DNA of 64,000 nt from a bacterium (GCA_024231955.1 JAAEPZ010000253.1:248001-312000); one strand, 5' to 3'. Positions 1-9,148 are shown, numbered from the stretch's first letter. Numbers and translations are program-made. Notes: generated from the sequence alone by a model not told the origin.

Positions 1-1
1 G

Positions 2-955
2 GAGATCGGCGAGGGGGATTGGCATGCTCCGTTCAAGCTGGATCGCGACGGCGAGGATCTCTATCTCCTTGATGACGTCACTGTCGTCGATCAGATGAGT
101 TATCCGGCTCTGGCCGCCGACCAGAGTTGGGGTCGGTGGCCCGACGGCACCGGCGACTGGCAGCTTCTCAGCCTGGCCACTCCCGGTACGAGTAATGACA
201 ACTCGACCAATCCTGAAGAGGTGACGCTCTACATCAATGAGTTCCTGGCCAGCAACGCCTCCTGCGGGCAGGATGAAACCGGGGCCTATCCAGACTGGGT
301 CGAGATCTACAACCCCGGTCCCGCTGCCGTCGAGATGGGTGGTCTGTTTCTCAGCGACGACCTGAGTGCATCAACCCAATGGGCCCTCCCCGACACCCTG
401 CTCGCGGCCGGTGGCTTCATGATCATCTGGTGCGATGAGGATGAGGATGATGGTCCCCTGCACGCCAATTTCAAACTCGGCGCCGGCGGGGAGGAGATCG
501 CCCTCTTCGGCCGTCTCGCCGCCGGCAATGATCTGATCGATAGTTATACGTTCGGTCCCCAGGTCACCGACATCAGCGAGGGGCGCCAAACGGATGGTGG
601 AGCGAGTTGGATCCTCTTCGATCCGCCGACCCCCGGCATCAGCAACAACGCGACAGCTATCGACGACACGCCGGCAAGCTCACCGATGAGCCTGATCAAC
701 TACCCCAACCCCTTCAACCCCACCACCAGAATCGCCTTTACGATTCCCGATGCGGGAGAGGCGTATCTGGGGATCTTCGATCTGCGGGGGCGCAAGCTGG
801 CCACGCTGATAAACGGCGAACTAACGGCAGGTCATCACTACCACGATTGGAACGGACGGGATGATCGGGACCAACCCCTGGCCTCCGGCGTCTACTTCGC
901 CAGGTTGAGCTGTGGCGCCGAGCAGAGGAGGATCAGGATGGTTCTTCTGCGTTGA
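2..955 (+). CDS. Secreted lamin-tail-domain protein with FlgD-like C-terminal tail (5' partial)
   Basis: The frame is open from base 2, so the gene starts outside the window; 317 residues are visible. They begin inside one lamin-tail (LTD) domain (GEDLYLLDD), followed by a complete second LTD at about residues 76-185 (INEFLASN, DWVEIYNP, GLFLSDD). The last 85 or so residues form a FlgD-like Ig domain: NYPNPFNPTTRIAF, then LRGRKLATL, and the end motif SGVYFARL. In FCB-group bacteria LTD domains occur on large extracellular or surface proteins, and such tails resemble type-9-like or cell-surface sorting domains. The role here is inferred to be surface display or secretion; no enzyme domain is visible in the retained part. 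It stands alone, ending about 70 bp before the convergent minus-strand membrane gene. Confidence 0.85.
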   Translation, partial: EIGEGDWHAPFKLDRDGEDLYLLDDVTVVDQMSYPALAADQSWGRWPDGTGDWQLLSLATPGTSNDNSTNPEEVTLYINEFLASNASCGQDETGAYPDWVEIYNPGPAAVEMGGLFLSDDLSASTQWALPDTLLAAGGFMIIWCDEDEDDGPLHANFKLGAGGEEIALFGRLAAGNDLIDSYTFGPQVTDISEGRQTDGGASWILFDPPTPGISNNATAIDDTPASSPMSLINYPNPFNPTTRIAFTIPDAGEAYLGIFDLRGRKLATLINGELTAGHHYHDWNGRDDRDQPLASGVYFARLSCGAEQRRIRMVLLR

Positions 956-1024
956 GCGGGCGCATGCGTTCACCGAGCCTGATGAGACGACTCAGGATTG
1001 GGTCGGTTTCAGTAGGAAGGTCAA

Positions 1025-1765
1025 CTATTCACTATCCCTGCGCAGTATCTCATCGATCGTGAGCTCTTCTTCACGCATCGCTTTTTTGATGCTCTCGAAT
1101 TCCCAGGCGAGTTGACTCACCTCGTCCTTGATCCCGTCATCATCCTTGCTGCGTAGTGTCGCCTCAACCTCTCTCAATCGGATCTGGAAAGCGGCTGCAA
1201 TTTTGTCGTTCCTGAATTGGGATACCATCCCCTCGGCTTGGGTTTTGATCTCCTGGAATCTGGTTTCGGAGCGGAGGCGCTCCAGCTGTTTCTCCCGAGA
1301 TGTCTTGGATGTCAATGCGCGCGGGAAGATGGCCGCGAGGGATTCCTCGAATCGCTGTCCGAATCCCTCCATTGCCTTTTCCACATGAAGTATGAACAGT
1401 CCCACAAACAGACCGATCGTGTTGGGTGACCAACTCTCAAAGGTGCTCACCGTACCCGTATTGTCCCCACTGGCCAGAAAACTGAGGATGATATACAGAT
1501 ACACTACAGCTTGAGCTCCGCGATAGAAATAGTCGGGGAGGAACTTGCGATCAAAACGTTCTCGACGTGTTTTGGCGCTGGCCATGATATAGAGGAGAAC
1601 CCCGACTATTGTGAAGACAAACGGCAGCCATTGCCCCGCATGCCCCTTCAACATCGGCATTTTGTTCTGGACCGCCAGCGTCATGATGGTAACCATGATC
1701 GTGGACGAGACAATAATCGTCGGCCACCCTTTCAGACCGCCATTGTCGGCTTTGTTTGATTGCAT
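1025..1765 (-). CDS. Four-helix membrane protein with cytoplasmic coiled-coil tail, function unknown
   Basis: This 246-residue protein has four hydrophobic segments at about residues 14-32, 46-62, 84-100 and 112-128. A long charged helical region follows (about 135-246) that looks coiled coil (REKQLERLRSETRFQEIKTQ and beyond). I recognise no family. The ATG follows GGGAGCAGGAAA. It lies 26 bp downstream of the Vps62-like gene on the same strand and is probably co-transcribed with it. The topology suggests a membrane anchor or scaffold. That the two proteins act together is inferred only from adjacency. Confidence 0.7.
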   Translation of the reverse strand: MQSNKADNGGLKGWPTIIVSSTIMVTIMTLAVQNKMPMLKGHAGQWLPFVFTIVGVLLYIMASAKTRRERFDRKFLPDYFYRGAQAVVYLYIILSFLASGDNTGTVSTFESWSPNTIGLFVGLFILHVEKAMEGFGQRFEESLAAIFPRALTSKTSREKQLERLRSETRFQEIKTQAEGMVSQFRNDKIAAAFQIRLREVEATLRSKDDDGIKDEVSQLAWEFESIKKAMREEELTIDEILRRDSE

Positions 1766-1791
1766 TTTCCTGCTCCCGGTTCTTGCTCCAT

Positions 1792-2697
1792 CTAGATTAT
1801 CCTCTTAACCATCTGGATGTCCTGGTTGCGCTTGAAGAGGGGGCCGAGCGGACCGGTCGTCATCGCCTTCTCCCCCACCTCACCCCAGGCGCCGCAATAT
1901 GTGGCCCAGTCGAAATCCAGGATCGAGGGTATCTCCCGATCCCAGGTCCTGATTCTGTATATGTACTCTTGGCGTCTTTTCCGCAGAACGGTCGGGGTCG
2001 AAGGGTGTCCAAACCGCGAGACATATACCGAGGGATGTGAATCCTCCTCGAACCTCAATCTCTTGTCGGTCCATCTGAAATAGTGTCCGCTATTGTGTGA
2101 GGCGAAGTAGATCCAGATCGGCTCATCCCCAGCCTCAAAATCCTCCTCCCGGAAATAGAGCGTTATGTGCTCCCAATCGCCCTCATGAGTGTAGATGACG
2201 AACCAGTTCTGGATATAGAAGAACCAATACAACACGGCGACGTAACGACGACCGTTGATACTGAACTTATCGATGTCATGGAAAACGGGGACGGGATCTG
2301 AGGGGTTGCAGCCGGATCCGGCCTTGCCGAAGCCGCTCTTGAGCTCAAGGAAGAAACCTCGCGTCTTGTCCTCGGCACTCCAGAGATTGCGGTCATCGCG
2401 GGGGCGAGTGACATCCCCATCTCGCGTCGGTCCCTCGGGCCTGCGCTCTCTCGTAAGCAGATCGATTTGATCTCTTATGACATCCCATTCCGCTCCCCGG
2501 TAGTCTGAACCACTTTTGTTGTTGTTCTCCCATCTCCCCTGAGTTCTGTTCCACCCCCGATCCCTCCTCCCGGAGAAGTTGGATTGGCGGAAACGCGCAT
2601 TCTGTCTGAACTGTTCAGGGGCACCCGGGAAATGTTTCTCGTCGCTGTGATACAGGAGAAGTGGAGCGTAGGTCTTTACGGCACTCAAGAGGCACAT
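1792..2697 (-). CDS. Vps62-like (DUF946-type) protein
   Basis: This 301-residue protein starts with YAPLLLYHSDEKHFPG, typical of the start of bacterial Vps62-like proteins. It carries the hallmark core YWFFYIQNWFVIYTHEGDWEHITLYF (about residues 160-185) and the later block WIYFASHNSGHYFRW / HPSVYVSRFGHPS. In this family the HEGDWE and SHPxVYVxxxxH blocks are the conserved, probably metal- or ligand-binding, positions; the biochemical role is not established. There is no signal peptide. The ATG at 2697 sits just after TTGAGGG. A good promoter lies about 100 bp upstream (-35 TAGACA, 17 bp, -10 TATAAT at 2803-2831), so this gene and the following membrane gene probably form an operon. Confidence 0.75.
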   Translation of the reverse strand: MCLLSAVKTYAPLLLYHSDEKHFPGAPEQFRQNARFRQSNFSGRRDRGWNRTQGRWENNNKSGSDYRGAEWDVIRDQIDLLTRERRPEGPTRDGDVTRPRDDRNLWSAEDKTRGFFLELKSGFGKAGSGCNPSDPVPVFHDIDKFSINGRRYVAVLYWFFYIQNWFVIYTHEGDWEHITLYFREEDFEAGDEPIWIYFASHNSGHYFRWTDKRLRFEEDSHPSVYVSRFGHPSTPTVLRKRRQEYIYRIRTWDREIPSILDFDWATYCGAWGEVGEKAMTTGPLGPLFKRNQDIQMVKRII

Positions 2698-3023
2698 CCC
2701 TCAAGGTTGACGGCGGTGAGTGAATCGCAATCCTGTTCGCCATTAGATGTGCCATTGATGGGTGGTAGGGCGAGACGTCTGATTGCCTTGCCATTGCAGT
2801 AAATTATATTCCCGCATTTGTTGATTGTCTATTGGCAATATGGAGTGGTCCCGGTTTCGCAGACACCTACAGGTCGTGATTTGAGGTGCGTTCATACGAT
2901 TCGGCCATCTCATTACCCCAACAGCTGCACCGCCACCTGCACATTATCGGCTCAAAGCTGATGATTCCCGGAACCGCTGACAGTCATCTCCTCCGCAGTG
3001 CAAACCCTGATCCAAGGGGATCA
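2698..3023. other. Intergenic region, 326 bp
   Basis: It holds the minus-strand promoter at 2803-2831 for the Vps62-like gene. I see no coding potential or RNA in the remainder. Confidence 0.5.
2803..2831 (-). promoter_or_regulatory. Sigma70-type promoter for the Vps62-like/membrane gene pair
   Basis: Read on the minus strand: -35 TAGACA (2826-2831), a 17-bp spacer and a perfect -10 TATAAT (2803-2808). The expected transcription start is near 2796, giving a leader of about 100 nt before the ATG at 2697. Confidence 0.6.
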
Positions 3024-3314
3024 TCACCTCTCCCCTACACACTCCAAGGAGTTGAAGGTCCGGATATATAATTGCGTTGCTTTGTCGCGGATAGCGGGAG
3101 TGAGTGATGGATAAGCCATCTCGCCATCATGGATATCATCAATAACTAGCACGGACCAAGTGCTGATTGTCCCCCCCGGGGATAGCTCTTGAATCGCCAC
3201 AAGGGCTATCGCTCCCGGATAGCAGATACTCAGGTCCAAACTAGGACAGTAGAAGTTGCACGCCATCGAAGGATAATACGTAAGCAAGTCGATCTGTTCG
3301 CCGAGCAATCTGAA
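3024..3314 (-). pseudogene. In-frame continuation beyond a TGA of the upstream small secreted protein
   Basis: This stretch is in the same frame as the gene ending at 3315 and is separated from it only by the TGA at 3315-3317. It encodes about 97 residues (LLGEQIDLLTYYPSMACNF and on to NSLECVGER) that read like ordinary protein, with no Shine-Dalgarno for the only available start (TTG at 3308). The simplest reading is one protein of about 227 residues cut by a nonsense mutation or sequencing error. Stop-codon readthrough is possible but less likely, because TGA ends many other genes here. No family recognised. Confidence 0.5.
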
Positions 3315-3707
3315 TCAACAAGTCCCGAGAACGTCCAGAACCTCGCATGTGATGATAGAACCACTTGAATTAGTAATGATCTCGAGCGAACGCCGCTCAG
3401 GCTGGCTTTCGCTTTCGGGAAGGATTCTCCATTCCGCCCTACGAGTTTCATTTATCTGGACCAGGAGAACGGCAAAGCTCAGACTATCGGACTGTTGAGA
3501 GATGAACTTTTGGAGTTCAAGCGATACAAGAGTGTCCTCCTTAGAGGCATGTCGGGGCAGAGAGAAATATTCGGAATGACTGTTTATATCTCGGAAAAAT
3601 GGGAGCAGCTCTTCAATGTCGGAAGCTGAGCCCATGGCTCGGTCGGGAGCAACACAAACCAGCACCATGATGGCGGCAATGGCTATCAATAAGGGCATAA
3701 ATCGCAT
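3315..3707 (-). CDS. Small secreted protein, function unknown (possibly truncated by TGA)
   Basis: The 130-residue product starts with a clear signal peptide (MRFMPLLIAIAAIMVLVCV, cleavage near ADRAMGSA). The start at 3707 was chosen because GGGAGG lies six bases upstream; a longer frame from TTG at 3743 has no such site. The mature part is charged and Ser-rich, with no recognised domain. It ends at a TGA immediately after a Cys codon, and the same frame stays open for a further 97 codons, so the annotated end may be premature. It lies 46 bp downstream of the LVIVD-repeat gene on the same strand. Confidence 0.6.
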   Translation of the reverse strand: MRFMPLLIAIAAIMVLVCVAPDRAMGSASDIEELLPFFRDINSHSEYFSLPRHASKEDTLVSLELQKFISQQSDSLSFAVLLVQINETRRAEWRILPESESQPERRSLEIITNSSGSIITCEVLDVLGTC

Positions 3708-3753
3708 ACTGGCCTCCCTCAAAGTGAACCGCCGGATCGGCAATGACCCGTTG

Positions 3754-6024
3754 CTACTTCATCAAGACCATCGACTTGGTCTCGGTATATGAATCGGTCC
3801 TCAATCTGTAGAGGTAGAGCCCGGAACCGACTTGCCGGTTCCTGCGATCCGTACCATCCCACTCAACGCCGTGACGCCCCGCCGGCACGACCCCATCGAC
3901 GAGAGTCTTTACCAACCGGCCGGTGACGTCGAAGACCTCCAGGGTGACCGTAGATCCGTGATGTAGATCGTAATTGATGGTGGTGACCGGGTTGAAGGGG
4001 TTGGGGAAATTCTGTCCAAGGGCGTGGATTGCAGGAGTTTCCGCCTCGGGTTCGATAGCGGTCGTGGCGGCGTGTTCGAAGATCCACACTCCCGTGAAGG
4101 CATCACCTATACAGATCAACCGATCATCGACCTCGATGAACAGCCCTTCGTCCGGGAGGTTGCTGTGGGCCACCTCCCGCATCTCCAGGGGATCACTCAC
4201 ATCGATGACCCGTAATCCGTAACCGAAACCGCCGGTCACGTAGACGTACCCATCCTCGACATCCATCGCCTCCGGGTAACCCTGCTCCATGGGCAGGCTG
4301 CCTATACGGACGGGGTTCAGGGGATCGCTGATGTCGACCCGGATCAACCCATGCAGGCGATCGGCAACGTACAGTTCGTCCCCCACCGCCTGCAGCGATT
4401 CGCCGTGCTGACCGATATCACAGGTTGCCGCCAGATGGGGGTCGCTGGGATCGCCGACATCGATCACCATCAGGCTCAGCGCGTAGCTTGTCGCGTACAC
4501 GTAGTCCCCCAGCACGCAGAAATGTTTGATCACCGTACTCGGCACAAAGTTGCCGACCTGGACCGGAGCGCCCGGTGTGGAGATATCCAGAATGGTGAAG
4601 CCGAAATGCCCACTGAGGTAGGCCAGAGTCCCCTGAACGTGGATATTGTCGGGTTCATTCATGTTCGCCACATACGGGGCCAATTCATAGGGAGCGAAAG
4701 GATCTTCGACATTGAGCATCCGGAGCCCGTTCCAGGCGGAGGTGATATAGGCGATGTTTGCTGCCACCTCCACCTGATTGGGGTTGGGATAGTAGGTGGT
4801 CGCAAAACCGGTATAGGCGGGGCGGGCGGGATCTTCGATATCAAAAAGGTAGAGACCCGCCCAGCTGAAATACGATCTCTCACCTGATGCGCGCAACTCA
4901 TCCTCCGGAACATAGCCTCCATTGACGTACAGGATGCCGTCGTCGATCTCGATATCGTTGACATAGCCCGACAACTGATACTGTCCCAGATCGATCAGGG
5001 TGGCCGGCTCCTCTATCTCCAGGATGCAGATTCCGCCGTACGACGCAGACAGGTAGATCAGATCCCCCTGGATGACGATATCGTTGGCCGCCCCGCGCAC
5101 CTCATGGTAGACCAGCTCGAACGGAGCGGTGGGGTCACTGACATCGGCGATGGCGACCCCGTATGAGCCGATGGTGACATAGGCATAGTCGCCGAGGAGG
5201 GCGATATCTCCGGCCGCAGTTCCGAAGTGGATGTCGAAATCCAGATCGCAGTCCCCCACCAGGAACGGTTCAATGGGGTCGCTCACATCGATGATATGGA
5301 TGCCGCGCCCCCCTCCGGTGAGATAGGCGTAGTCGCCCCTGACCGTCAGATCGCGAACGTTGCCCAAGCCGCCGTACGATCCGATCTCGATCGGAGCGAG
5401 GGGATTGCTCACGTCGAATATCCTCAACCCGCTGAAATCGAACGAGCAGAACAACAGGCTGCCCACCAGCTGCAGATGGATATCCTGGTTCCAGATCGGG
5501 AGGAATACCACCTCAACCGGATTGGCGGAATCGCCGATATCGATGATTCTCAGCCCCCCCGAATCGCCCACATAGGCGTGGTCGCCGCCGACGGCCACTT
5601 TCCTCGGGTGGCGGGGAGTATCGCAATTACCCACAGTGAGAGGGCGGGCGGGATCGGAGATGTCGATGATGGTCAACCCTCCGGGGCCCTGGACCTCCGA
5701 ATAATATCCCGAAGTGAAGTATGCGTAGTTACCCTGGAGAGCGACCGCCCCACCGTCACCGGGTACCGGGTGGAAACTCACTTTGCCGGGATGTCTCGGA
5801 TCGGTTCCGTCCAAAATGAGCAGGCCACTGGTGGTGGCGCAGTAGATCAGATCGCCCGCGGCAACCACCTCTCCGCACGCCCCGGGAATACAGGTCTTCA
5901 GCTCCAGCTCCTCGATGAGTTCTGCCCCAACAGAGTGAGAAACCAGCAGACTCAACACCAATAGTATTTGTACCGCTTGTTTCATTGCCTTTAGATCTGC
6001 CCGACAACCTGATATCGCTAGCAT
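3754..6024 (-). CDS. Secreted LVIVD-repeat beta-propeller protein with FlgD-like tail
   Basis: This 756-residue exported protein has a long signal region ending SLLVSHSVGA. The start at 6024 follows AAGGAG; a longer frame to 6102 lacks a site. I count fourteen copies of the LVIVD signature (GLTIIDISDPARP type), spaced about 42-50 residues apart from residue 55 to about 655. LVIVD repeats are thought to form beta-propeller blades, so fourteen would suit two seven-bladed propellers. The C-terminal 85 residues are a FlgD-like domain (NFPNPFNPVTTINY, VTGRLVKTL, GSGLYLYRL), as on four other proteins here. Probably a surface-exposed binding scaffold; no catalytic motif. Confidence 0.85.
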   Translation of the reverse strand: MLAISGCRADLKAMKQAVQILLVLSLLVSHSVGAELIEELELKTCIPGACGEVVAAGDLIYCATTSGLLILDGTDPRHPGKVSFHPVPGDGGAVALQGNYAYFTSGYYSEVQGPGGLTIIDISDPARPLTVGNCDTPRHPRKVAVGGDHAYVGDSGGLRIIDIGDSANPVEVVFLPIWNQDIHLQLVGSLLFCSFDFSGLRIFDVSNPLAPIEIGSYGGLGNVRDLTVRGDYAYLTGGGRGIHIIDVSDPIEPFLVGDCDLDFDIHFGTAAGDIALLGDYAYVTIGSYGVAIADVSDPTAPFELVYHEVRGAANDIVIQGDLIYLSASYGGICILEIEEPATLIDLGQYQLSGYVNDIEIDDGILYVNGGYVPEDELRASGERSYFSWAGLYLFDIEDPARPAYTGFATTYYPNPNQVEVAANIAYITSAWNGLRMLNVEDPFAPYELAPYVANMNEPDNIHVQGTLAYLSGHFGFTILDISTPGAPVQVGNFVPSTVIKHFCVLGDYVYATSYALSLMVIDVGDPSDPHLAATCDIGQHGESLQAVGDELYVADRLHGLIRVDISDPLNPVRIGSLPMEQGYPEAMDVEDGYVYVTGGFGYGLRVIDVSDPLEMREVAHSNLPDEGLFIEVDDRLICIGDAFTGVWIFEHAATTAIEPEAETPAIHALGQNFPNPFNPVTTINYDLHHGSTVTLEVFDVTGRLVKTLVDGVVPAGRHGVEWDGTDRRNRQVGSGLYLYRLRTDSYTETKSMVLMK

Positions 6025-6209
6025 GACATCTCCTTGAGTTTCTGAACTGTCGATACTCTTGGAACCGCCGACTCGATCTGGATGCGGGCAATCTGCAGCC
6101 AATGGGATTCATGGGGATTGCTCAACACACCTTTATCATCACTCCATTATTCTAGATGCTGTTATGGATGATTGCGAGTCATAAATGGAAATCAACAACA
6201 ATATTTACC
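6025..6209. other. Intergenic upstream of LVIVD gene
   Basis: AT-richer spacer between the LVIVD gene and the transposase relic. It presumably contains the minus-strand promoter, but no convincing -10/-35 pair stands out. Confidence 0.3.
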
Positions 6210-6455
6210 AGCCGACGACATGGCGAGGATTGGGGGATCAGGTACGTCTACATCGAGCCGAGATCTCCTCAACTGAATGGCAGAGTCGAGAGATCTAACA
6301 GGTCAGACCGGGAGGACTTTTAACAGTTGCTGACCTATACTGATGATGTCTTTCTCAACAAGAAACTGGCGCAGTGGGAGGAGCTCTACAACTAAAATCG
6401 ACAGCATGGAGCACATGGCGGCCCCCTATGTGTTCTGAGAACTATGCTGATTATT
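6210..6455 (+). pseudogene. IS481-type transposase relic (C-terminal DDE region)
   Basis: In one frame the translation reads GIRYVYIEPRSPQLNGRVER, then SNRSDREDF, stop, QLLTYTDDVF and KLAQWEELYN, stop, NRQHGAHGG. This matches the C-terminal integrase core of IS481-family transposases (GIRHVYI-x-PR-x-P-x-LNG-x-VER, EFYQLL, N-x-x-RPH-x-A-x-GG). Two in-frame TAA codons (6321-6323 and 6393-6395) and a missing N-terminal two thirds show it is dead. The frame runs on into the region before the beta-helix gene, whose real start is later. No flanking inverted repeats found. Confidence 0.8.
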
Positions 6456-6509
6456 GAGGTAATCTGTTTGGGAGGGTCCTGGATATCACACGACAATCAG
6501 GAGGATGCT

Positions 6510-7913
6510 ATGCGTTTTGCAGCCTTTGTTTTTTGTATGGTTCTGACGACTGCCTGCGTACACGGAGCCACGCTTCACGTCCCCTCCGAATACCCCGGCA
6601 TCCAGAACGGACTCGACGCCGCCGCTGCCGGCGACACCGTTCTGGTGGCTTCCGGGACCTACTTCGAACATCTGATAATGAAGTCCGATGTCACCCTCCG
6701 GGGTGAGACGGGCAATCCGAGCGGAGTCATCGTTGACGGCGGCGGGACCGATCGGGTTCTGGTTGCGAACGACTGCGGCGCATCCACCCGCATCGAAGGG
6801 CTGACCCTGCAAAACGGCTATGCCTGGATACATGACTACCCCATGCAGGAGGGCGGAGCCGGCATCAAGTGCATCAAAGGGGAGCTCCGGATCGCGCATG
6901 TCGCCATCAACGACAACCTTCTAGAAAGCTATGAATACTATTACGGCTACGGAGGCGGGGTTTATTGCGAAAGCGCCGCTATCCATCTGACCGACGTTGA
7001 ATTCGCAGGCAATCGGGCCGTCCGGGGAGGTGGTTTATATTGCAAATCATGTCAGGTCATCATCAGTGACAGCGCATTCAATTCCAATCTCGGCATCTCT
7101 CCGACCAGCGGGTTCGGCGCCGGCGGAGGCATCTTCAGCCTCAACAGTTATCTATGGATCCAGGACGGAGAATTCAGGGGCAATACAGCCGGTTCGAGTG
7201 ACGGTCCGGCATCCGGAGGAGCGATCCGTTGCTGGGGCGGCGCACTCGAGTTGAGCGGAACGATGGTCGCAGGTAATGACCTCCACGGTTGTTTCACGGG
7301 CGTGACAGAGGGGGGCGGCGTCGCCTGCCGATACACCGACGCGGCGATCTACGACACGCACTTCAGAGGGAACACAATGGAGGGTATGTTGACCGAGTCG
7401 TGGGGTGCGGGGCTCTCATCTCGCGACGGAACGTTGACGCTCGATCATTGCTGTTTCTTCGACAACAAAACGGCCATGCTGGGTGGCGCAATCTATCTCG
7501 CGACCACCGGAGCCCAGTTGACGAACATTACGTGCTCCGAGAACGTGGCCATCAAGGGTGGGGGCATCTGCATCCAGCAGCCGGGCCAACTGGAATACTG
7601 CCTCGTGTCCTTTGCGAAAAAGGGCGGTGGAGTCTGGAGCGGACCGGATCTGGCCCAATTCCAACATTGCGACGTGTACGGCAACACCGGCGGTGACTTC
7701 CTGGGCGGGATGCTCGACCCCACGGGTGTCGACGGCAACATCTCGGTCGATCCGCAGTTCTGCGGAGAACCCGGTTCGGGCAACCTCTACCTGCAATCGG
7801 ATTCCCCTTGCTGTCCCGAGACTCATGGCGTCCTGATCGGTTGCCTCGGGGTTAACTGCGGCACCGTCGCCACGGAGACGACCAGTTTCAGCCGCCTGAA
7901 GTCGATGTTCTGA
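6510..7913 (+). CDS. Secreted right-handed parallel beta-helix protein
   Basis: The 467-residue product has a signal peptide (MRFAAFVFCMVLTTACVHGA). Then comes the standard opening of secreted pectate-lyase-like helices: LHVPSEYPGIQNGLDAAAAG, DTVLVASGTYFE, TLRGETGNPSGVIVDGGG. Repeated GGGI/GGGVYC turns follow to about residue 400. Such proteins occur as adhesins and as polysaccharide lyases; no catalytic residues can be assigned. ATG at 6510 has AGGAGG six bases upstream. It has no FlgD-like tail but ends in a short conserved-looking tail (SPCCPETHG, IGCLGVNCG, SFSRLKSMF) that resembles the end of the gene at 56613-57890. Confidence 0.8.
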   Translation: MRFAAFVFCMVLTTACVHGATLHVPSEYPGIQNGLDAAAAGDTVLVASGTYFEHLIMKSDVTLRGETGNPSGVIVDGGGTDRVLVANDCGASTRIEGLTLQNGYAWIHDYPMQEGGAGIKCIKGELRIAHVAINDNLLESYEYYYGYGGGVYCESAAIHLTDVEFAGNRAVRGGGLYCKSCQVIISDSAFNSNLGISPTSGFGAGGGIFSLNSYLWIQDGEFRGNTAGSSDGPASGGAIRCWGGALELSGTMVAGNDLHGCFTGVTEGGGVACRYTDAAIYDTHFRGNTMEGMLTESWGAGLSSRDGTLTLDHCCFFDNKTAMLGGAIYLATTGAQLTNITCSENVAIKGGGICIQQPGQLEYCLVSFAKKGGGVWSGPDLAQFQHCDVYGNTGGDFLGGMLDPTGVDGNISVDPQFCGEPGSGNLYLQSDSPCCPETHGVLIGCLGVNCGTVATETTSFSRLKSMF

Positions 7914-8032
7914 ATCATGTGTCGCCTCAACCAGGTTCCGGGTGCCGACCCAGAGGGATCCGGTGCTCTCCCCCATGAACTCTCCCGCTCAACGGCCGTG
8001 TTGGAATCCATCGCGGTGGAGTCAGCCGGGAA

Positions 8033-8845
8033 TCAAAAGCCAGCCATGGACAGGAAGCGCTCCCAGCCCTCGATATAGTCAGCCCGCGAGACGATCCAGC
8101 CGTCGTCGTGTCCACCGTGAATCTCCAGAAAGGACTTGGGCGGGGAGGCTTGCCCGTAGAGTTCGCGGCCCATCATGAAGGGGACGAGTTCGTCCTCGTG
8201 GCTGTGTACGAAGAGCTTGGGTGCCTCGATCCGAGCGATGCGGGAGATACTGTCGTAGCGGATGCGGGTCAACCAGCGCACGGGCAGCCAGGGATAGACT
8301 TTCGTGCCCATGTCGGCGGTGCTGGTGAAAGCGGACTCGATCACGAGAGCCGCGGGCCGCACACGGGTCGCCAGTTCGATGGCCACGGCGGCTCCCATGG
8401 AGCGTCCAAAGATCAGCAAGCGATCTTCGCCGATGCCGCGATCCACGACGAGATGGCGCCAGGCCGCAAGAGCGTCGGCATAGGTTCCCGCTTCGTCCGG
8501 CTCCCCCTCGCTGCGTCCGAAGCCACGGTAATCGAAGATCAAGACGGAAAGCCCAAGTTCGTGCAGGAAGCGAACGAAGCCGGTTCGATGCGACAGGTTG
8601 CCGGCATTCCCATGGCAGAAGAGGACCGTCCCGCGCGGGGCCGAGGCGGGCACAAACCAGGCGTGGAGCTTCAGTCCGTCCTCCGTGATCAGGGTGACGT
8701 CCTCGTAGAGCAACCCGACCTCCGCCGGGGAAGCCGTGAGTTCGCGCTCGGGGTAATAGACGAGTCGAGCCTGGTTGAGGTAGACCAAGAAGCAGATCGC
8801 AATATAGACGAGGCCAAGTACCCCCAGCATGATCAGCAAGCGCAA
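8033..8845 (-). CDS. Membrane-anchored alpha/beta hydrolase (BEM46/ABHD13-like)
   Basis: After one N-terminal membrane helix (MLGVLGLVYIAICFLVYL) the protein shows a complete serine hydrolase fold. The oxyanion strand is VLFCHGNAGNLSHR, the nucleophile elbow GRSMG, the acid D in HSHEDELVPF and the base H in HGGHDDGW. The order and spacing match BEM46/ABHD13-type hydrolases, whose substrates are mostly unknown (esters or lipids). The start is uncertain: TTG at 8845 has GGAGGGGG six bases upstream and is preferred; ATG at 8914 and the longest frame to 8974 are alternatives without good sites. Single gene, convergent with the beta-helix gene. Confidence 0.8.
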   Translation of the reverse strand: MRLLIMLGVLGLVYIAICFLVYLNQARLVYYPERELTASPAEVGLLYEDVTLITEDGLKLHAWFVPASAPRGTVLFCHGNAGNLSHRTGFVRFLHELGLSVLIFDYRGFGRSEGEPDEAGTYADALAAWRHLVVDRGIGEDRLLIFGRSMGAAVAIELATRVRPAALVIESAFTSTADMGTKVYPWLPVRWLTRIRYDSISRIARIEAPKLFVHSHEDELVPFMMGRELYGQASPPKSFLEIHGGHDDGWIVSRADYIEGWERFLSMAGF

Positions 8846-9148
8846 TCGGCACCCCCTCCGGATAGTCGCGGGCAGAACTGGATTCTCAGGCTTCTCTTGA
8901 TCCCGAGCAAGCATTAAGTGAAGGGGGTCGGCTCGGGGACCTTTCCCGATTGCAGCCCCCGAAACGGGAAGCACAAGGATATCCGATCGCTTCGCAGAGA
9001 ATCGAGACGATCTGCGTCTCGGTGAATCGCGATCTCATCATCGGAACCTCCCAGCCGTGATTGTGCCAGAGAGCTCAAGTTAATGCCGATCCCCTTTGCG
9101 GGGAGCATACGATAGGCTGACGGGTTTGGGACACGACTCGCGAGGATA

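Noticed and set aside
3315..3317. TGA after a Cys codon as a selenocysteine codon
   Set aside because: No clear SECIS-like hairpin is visible just after it, TGA is a normal stop for many genes here, and no selenoprotein family matches.
8079..8852. Long overlapping minus-strand frame within the hydrolase gene
   Set aside because: Shadow of the alpha/beta hydrolase in another frame; the sequence is Arg/Pro-rich and lacks motifs.
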